Below the pieces are notes generated by a model. That model did no database searches and was not told the origin of the DNA. It was given only the letters and a program-made list of their open reading frames with translations. 64,000 nt of DNA, taken from positions 2,294,001 through 2,358,000 of the forward strand of contig OZ017749.1 of NCBI GenBank assembly GCA_963969365.1. Reading direction: 5' to 3'. The translations under genes and the position numbers were made by a program. The DNA comes from Asterochloris sp. CNOR1. Taxonomy: Eukaryota; Chlorophyta; Trebouxiophyceae; Trebouxiales; Trebouxiaceae. This document shows, piece after piece, positions 61,701-64,000 of the stretch. The number at the start of each line of letters is the position of its first letter. The first letter of the stretch is position 1.

Positions 61701-64000
61701 GCAGCCAGCAGGCTGCCAGCCCACGGCAGAGGTGGTGGCAGCTAGTGGCAGCCCAGCGGCCAGGGTGGGAAGGGTCACACTTGGTGCCAAATTGGCGCCG
61801 CAGCCAGTGAGGGATGTGCCGCACGATGCTGTGCTGTTGCCCGTGCAGCAGTACAAGCCGATCGACCATGCGTGCTGGGAGCAGGAGGGTGCAACACCCT
61901 ACCTGCACATTGCCCGCGCCCTCCAGGTCAGCTTGTTGCATATATGCATTTGCACTTGGCTGCTGCTTTCCTGGCTTGGCATTGGCCAATCATGTGTGTT
62001 GGACAGCAAGCACCTGACAGAACAGTGGCGGACCACAACCTAGCTCCGCTGCTGAGGTTCCTGATCTACACCTGTGGTTCACCAGGCATTGTGGGGGTTA
62101 TATGTCTGCTTTCGTCCATTGGCCTGTGGCTAGCTGCCTGAGCTGTAATCTCAAACATGCAGGCAATGGACGGCACTACCAAACGCCTGAGGATTGGAGA
62201 TGTAGTCACCAATATGTTTCGCACCGTGCTTGCCTTGTCGCCCGGTGAGCTGGTTGCTGACCTGACACTGGAACACACAGATGGTTCTCTGCAGGGCATG
62301 GATGTAAACTCCGGATGTGGTAGGCTATATTGCTGGGGCCTAGCTTGGCACTCAATCAGTGTTGCTTCACTGTGAGATCACACTTCTCCTGCTGCACCAT
62401 CTTACTGTGGAAGTACCCATGGTGTCGTTGGGTGGAGCCCACATCCTGAGTCTTGTGCTCTGCAGGCAAGACACTGCTGATTCCCAGTCTGGGCACAGAG
62501 TGACTTGGTGTTTCTGCTTGGTGATGAGGCCAGGCTTCCTTCCCTCCACAAGTGCATGGATCTTGCTCTGACAGAGACTCTCGTGCCTGCAGGTGACATG
62601 TTGCAGGCCACTTATCTTGTCATGGGCAAGCTAGCCCCTGATTATGAGAATGTGGAGCTCAATGTGGGAGGCAGCACTGTGGCGGCAGCTGTCAGGGAGG
62701 CCACTGGTGGGTGACCCCATTGCCTGGGTCAGGGTTCCCTGAAAAGGGTTAGGGCATGCTGTACTGCCAGGATGTTGCCATGACGATGAGCTGCAACCAT
62801 CTGCGCCCAGTTCAACGTGGAAGGCAGTGTGTGTATGTGCTGTGGCACTGGCTGTCAGAGAGGCAGCTGGTGGGCAGCCTTACTGATCTCCATGCATCCC
62901 TGGGGCCGTGAAGTCACTCTAGCGCTAACCTGTCAGCTGCTGCATTCAAAATTACCACAGGCACAGCATGAGCTTCAACGCCATGGCCTGTGCTGCAGGC
63001 ACCACCAGAGCAAGGTTGCGAGACATGTACACAGAGCAGGGGGACTTGGGGGATGTCGCACAGGCCTGTCGCCAGACGCAGGTGAGGCTCTCCGCTGCCA
63101 GACACACTTTGCTGCACGTGTATTCCTGGCAGGCAGTTCAATGCCTCAAGTAGTGCTGTCGCAGAGCCTTTTGCATCCTTTTAACATGAACGGATTACAG
63201 GCTGTGCAGGCAATGGGGTGCCCTGCCGTCAGACCTGCTCCACACATCTTGCGTCAGCCTTGCCACATCAGTTGTGCAACGGCGCAGCAGTCCTGTCCCT
63301 GATGTGCTGCAGACCATGCTGCACCGCCCAGCCCCATTGAGTGTGGCTGGAGTGTACAAAACACTGCGGCAGATCGCGCTGGAAAAGGGTGCTGGGTCAG
63401 CTGCCCGGCGCCAGCAGGCAATCCTCAGCATGCTTCGGAGCTGCAGGTGGGAATGTATCGTCAGCTTGAGACAGGGTTTGTCACTCTGCATGCTCTGCAG
63501 CTGCAGCAAGGATGGCTTGTCTACCTGGGGAGCTGCCTGCCTGCAGCTTTGACGGCTGCATCCCCTTCACATCAGTGCAGTCAGTTGGCTTTTGAGGTGT
63601 GTCAGCAAGCCTTAAGCTCTTTGTCAGGTCGAAACCTGCAAGGGCCTGCTGCGGCTTATGACACCAGTCTGTGCCCTGGTGCAGAGCCTCAGATTTTCTG
63701 CAGGTTGGTAAAGTGTCGAAGGCCTGCAGGAAGTGCGGCGCTCATTTCACACTAGACCAGGGCCTTGAAGCTGTGCTGCTGCAGCAACCGCCACAAGTGC
63801 ATGTTGCTGGGATTGGTGCAGAAGGGAAGGGCATTATTGCAGCTCCACAGCACTCCTTGATACCTGCAGGGAGTGCGAGACCAAGTACCTGGTGCGCACT
63901 CTGGTGCAGAATCTGAGGGTGGGCGCCAACTGGCGCTCTGTGATTGGCCCCCTGGCCAAGGCAGTTGTACTGCACAAAGAGGGCATGCGAGTGCCCAAAG
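55716..64000 (+). CDS. LIG6: DNA ligase 6-type protein: SNM1/beta-CASP nuclease fused to ATP-dependent DNA ligase, 3' end outside window
   Basis: Plant-lineage DNA repair enzyme joining a metallo-beta-lactamase/beta-CASP (SNM1-like) module to a ligase-I-type DNA ligase. Exon 1 is 55716-55746 (MAIPAHKVIPG), joined to 55831-55908 and 55987-56130. Splicing yields FLSHAHSDHYTGL, the HxHxDH metal motif. Later come VTLVDANHCPGAVQFLF, ETYIHCGDMRF (~56517-56725), YLISTYNIGKERILLA (57422 on), PVHVAGMGFI (~58101), VVGFVPTGWTYEMKRKT and HLVPYSEHSSYTEL (59021-59178). A long exon, 60281-61926, is Ala/Gln/Ser-rich. It holds a basic KRKRGSPE segment, a UBA-like helix bundle (LAQLLAVVGPEASTG...ALNMWLD) and QCSITTFF, a PCNA-binding (PIP) box pattern. 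It ends YKPIDHACWEQEGATPYLHI, start of the ligase DNA-binding domain. Further ligase exons run to the right edge (LRIGDVVTNMFRTVL, GDMLQATYLVMGKLAPDYEN, ARLRDMYTEQGDLGDVAQ, LVRTLVQNLRVGANWRSVIG). The catalytic KxDG part lies outside. Several introns hold ghost exons. Confidence 0.92.
56439..56470 (+). repeat. Decayed copy of a LIG6 exon segment in the upstream intron
   Basis: ctgttcaagctggccaca at 56453-56470 is identical to an internal part of the true exon at ~56567 (VQFLFKLAT), and both are preceded by a related gggc...gtgca stretch. Confidence 0.65.
57041..57360 (+). repeat. Three decayed copies of the LIG6 exon beginning at 57422
   Basis: The true exon reads QDESVAYVADTIARLMAEP. Copies are 57041-57101 (QGPLVAYCADMIADLSALS), 57191-57262 (QDESVACVIDTVASS, with 17 identical bases gcaggacgagtcagtgg) and 57283-57350 (QDDHCMVVPAVLADTSALAE). 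All lie in the intron just upstream and each starts at its own tgcag. Confidence 0.8.
58721..58912 (+). repeat. Two decayed copies of the LIG6 exon beginning at 59021
   Basis: The true acceptor and exon start ccctgcaggtggtgggcttt occurs as ccctgcaggtggtgggcctg at ~58722 and ccctgcaggtgcttggcttg at ~58889 in the upstream intron. Confidence 0.7.
59261..59312 (+). repeat. Decayed copy of the LIG6 exon ending near 59178
   Basis: tcctgcactgagctgcggga and the following ~30 bases parallel the exon end tcctacaccgagctgcggga at ~59131. The copy has a TGA in place of the Thr codon. Confidence 0.7.
62812..62880 (+). repeat. Decayed copy of the LIG6 exon ending near 62709
   Basis: The exon end (aatgtgggaggcagcactgt, then gctgtcagggaggccactgg, then tggg) is echoed at 62812-62880 (aacgtggaaggcagtgtgtg, then gctgtcagagaggcagctgg, then tggg) in the following intron. 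Confidence 0.75.

Noticed and set aside
61927-62043. Continuation of the long LIG6 exon as coding sequence to the TAG at 62041
   Set aside because: GCCCTCCAG|gtcagc at 61926 is a good donor, and the sequence after it is hydrophobic and unlike ligase. The next ligase exon resumes near 62161 (AMDGTTKRLRIGDVV).

Overview
The window is nuclear DNA of a green alga (Chlorophyta, probably a trebouxiophyte; the class is my inference). It is GC-rich and gene-dense. Every gene is split by many GT-AG introns with GTGAG-like donors and TGCAG acceptors. The gene set is plant/algal: photosystem I subunit PsaO, a lumenal PsbP-domain protein, class II (plant-type) DAHP synthase, a plastid-type rhodanese, a PPR protein, a KEA-like antiporter and the plant-type SNM1/DNA-ligase fusion (LIG6). 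I see no tRNA, rRNA, CRISPR or recognisable transposon.

Layout, 13 genes: (A) 3'-truncated Tudor-like chromatin protein, minus, <1-5123; (B) BTB/POZ-BACK protein, plus, ~6253-10086; (C) class II DAHP synthase, minus, 10464-~14800; (D) PsaO, plus, 15503-16506; (E) myeloid-leukemia-factor family protein, minus, 17113-19733; (F) FHA-kinase-HIT-zinc-finger aprataxin, minus, 19840-23542; (G) DEAD-box RNA helicase, plus, 23819-28812; (H) PsbP-domain lumenal protein, minus, 29010-30666; (I) PPR-SMR-cyclin protein, plus, 31020-40519; (J) rhodanese-like protein, minus, 41151-~42400; (K) GAF-domain pseudokinase, plus, 42923-50365; (M) CPA2/KEA-type cation-proton antiporter, minus, 51090-55353; (N) LIG6-type nuclease-ligase, plus, 55716 to beyond the right edge. 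Genes mostly alternate strand, so neighbours share short divergent promoters (F/G 276 bp, H/I 353 bp, M/N 362 bp) or converge closely (G/H).

Functionally there is a plastid group (C, D, H, J and probably I and M) and a genome-maintenance group (F and N, possibly A). F (a deadenylase that repairs abortive ligation products, here joined to a polynucleotide-kinase-like domain) and N (a nuclease-ligase) belong to the same broad chemistry of DNA end repair.

The most unusual signal is not a gene. In at least six genes the introns carry decayed, partial copies of the edge of an adjacent true exon, including its splice site, often two to four in tandem, with stop codons or frameshifts. These 'ghost exons' are the structure I would examine first. 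Other points are the domain architectures of F and I, loss of the catalytic Asp in K, GC-AG introns in K, a DEGD motif II in G and a PCNA-binding-like motif in N.
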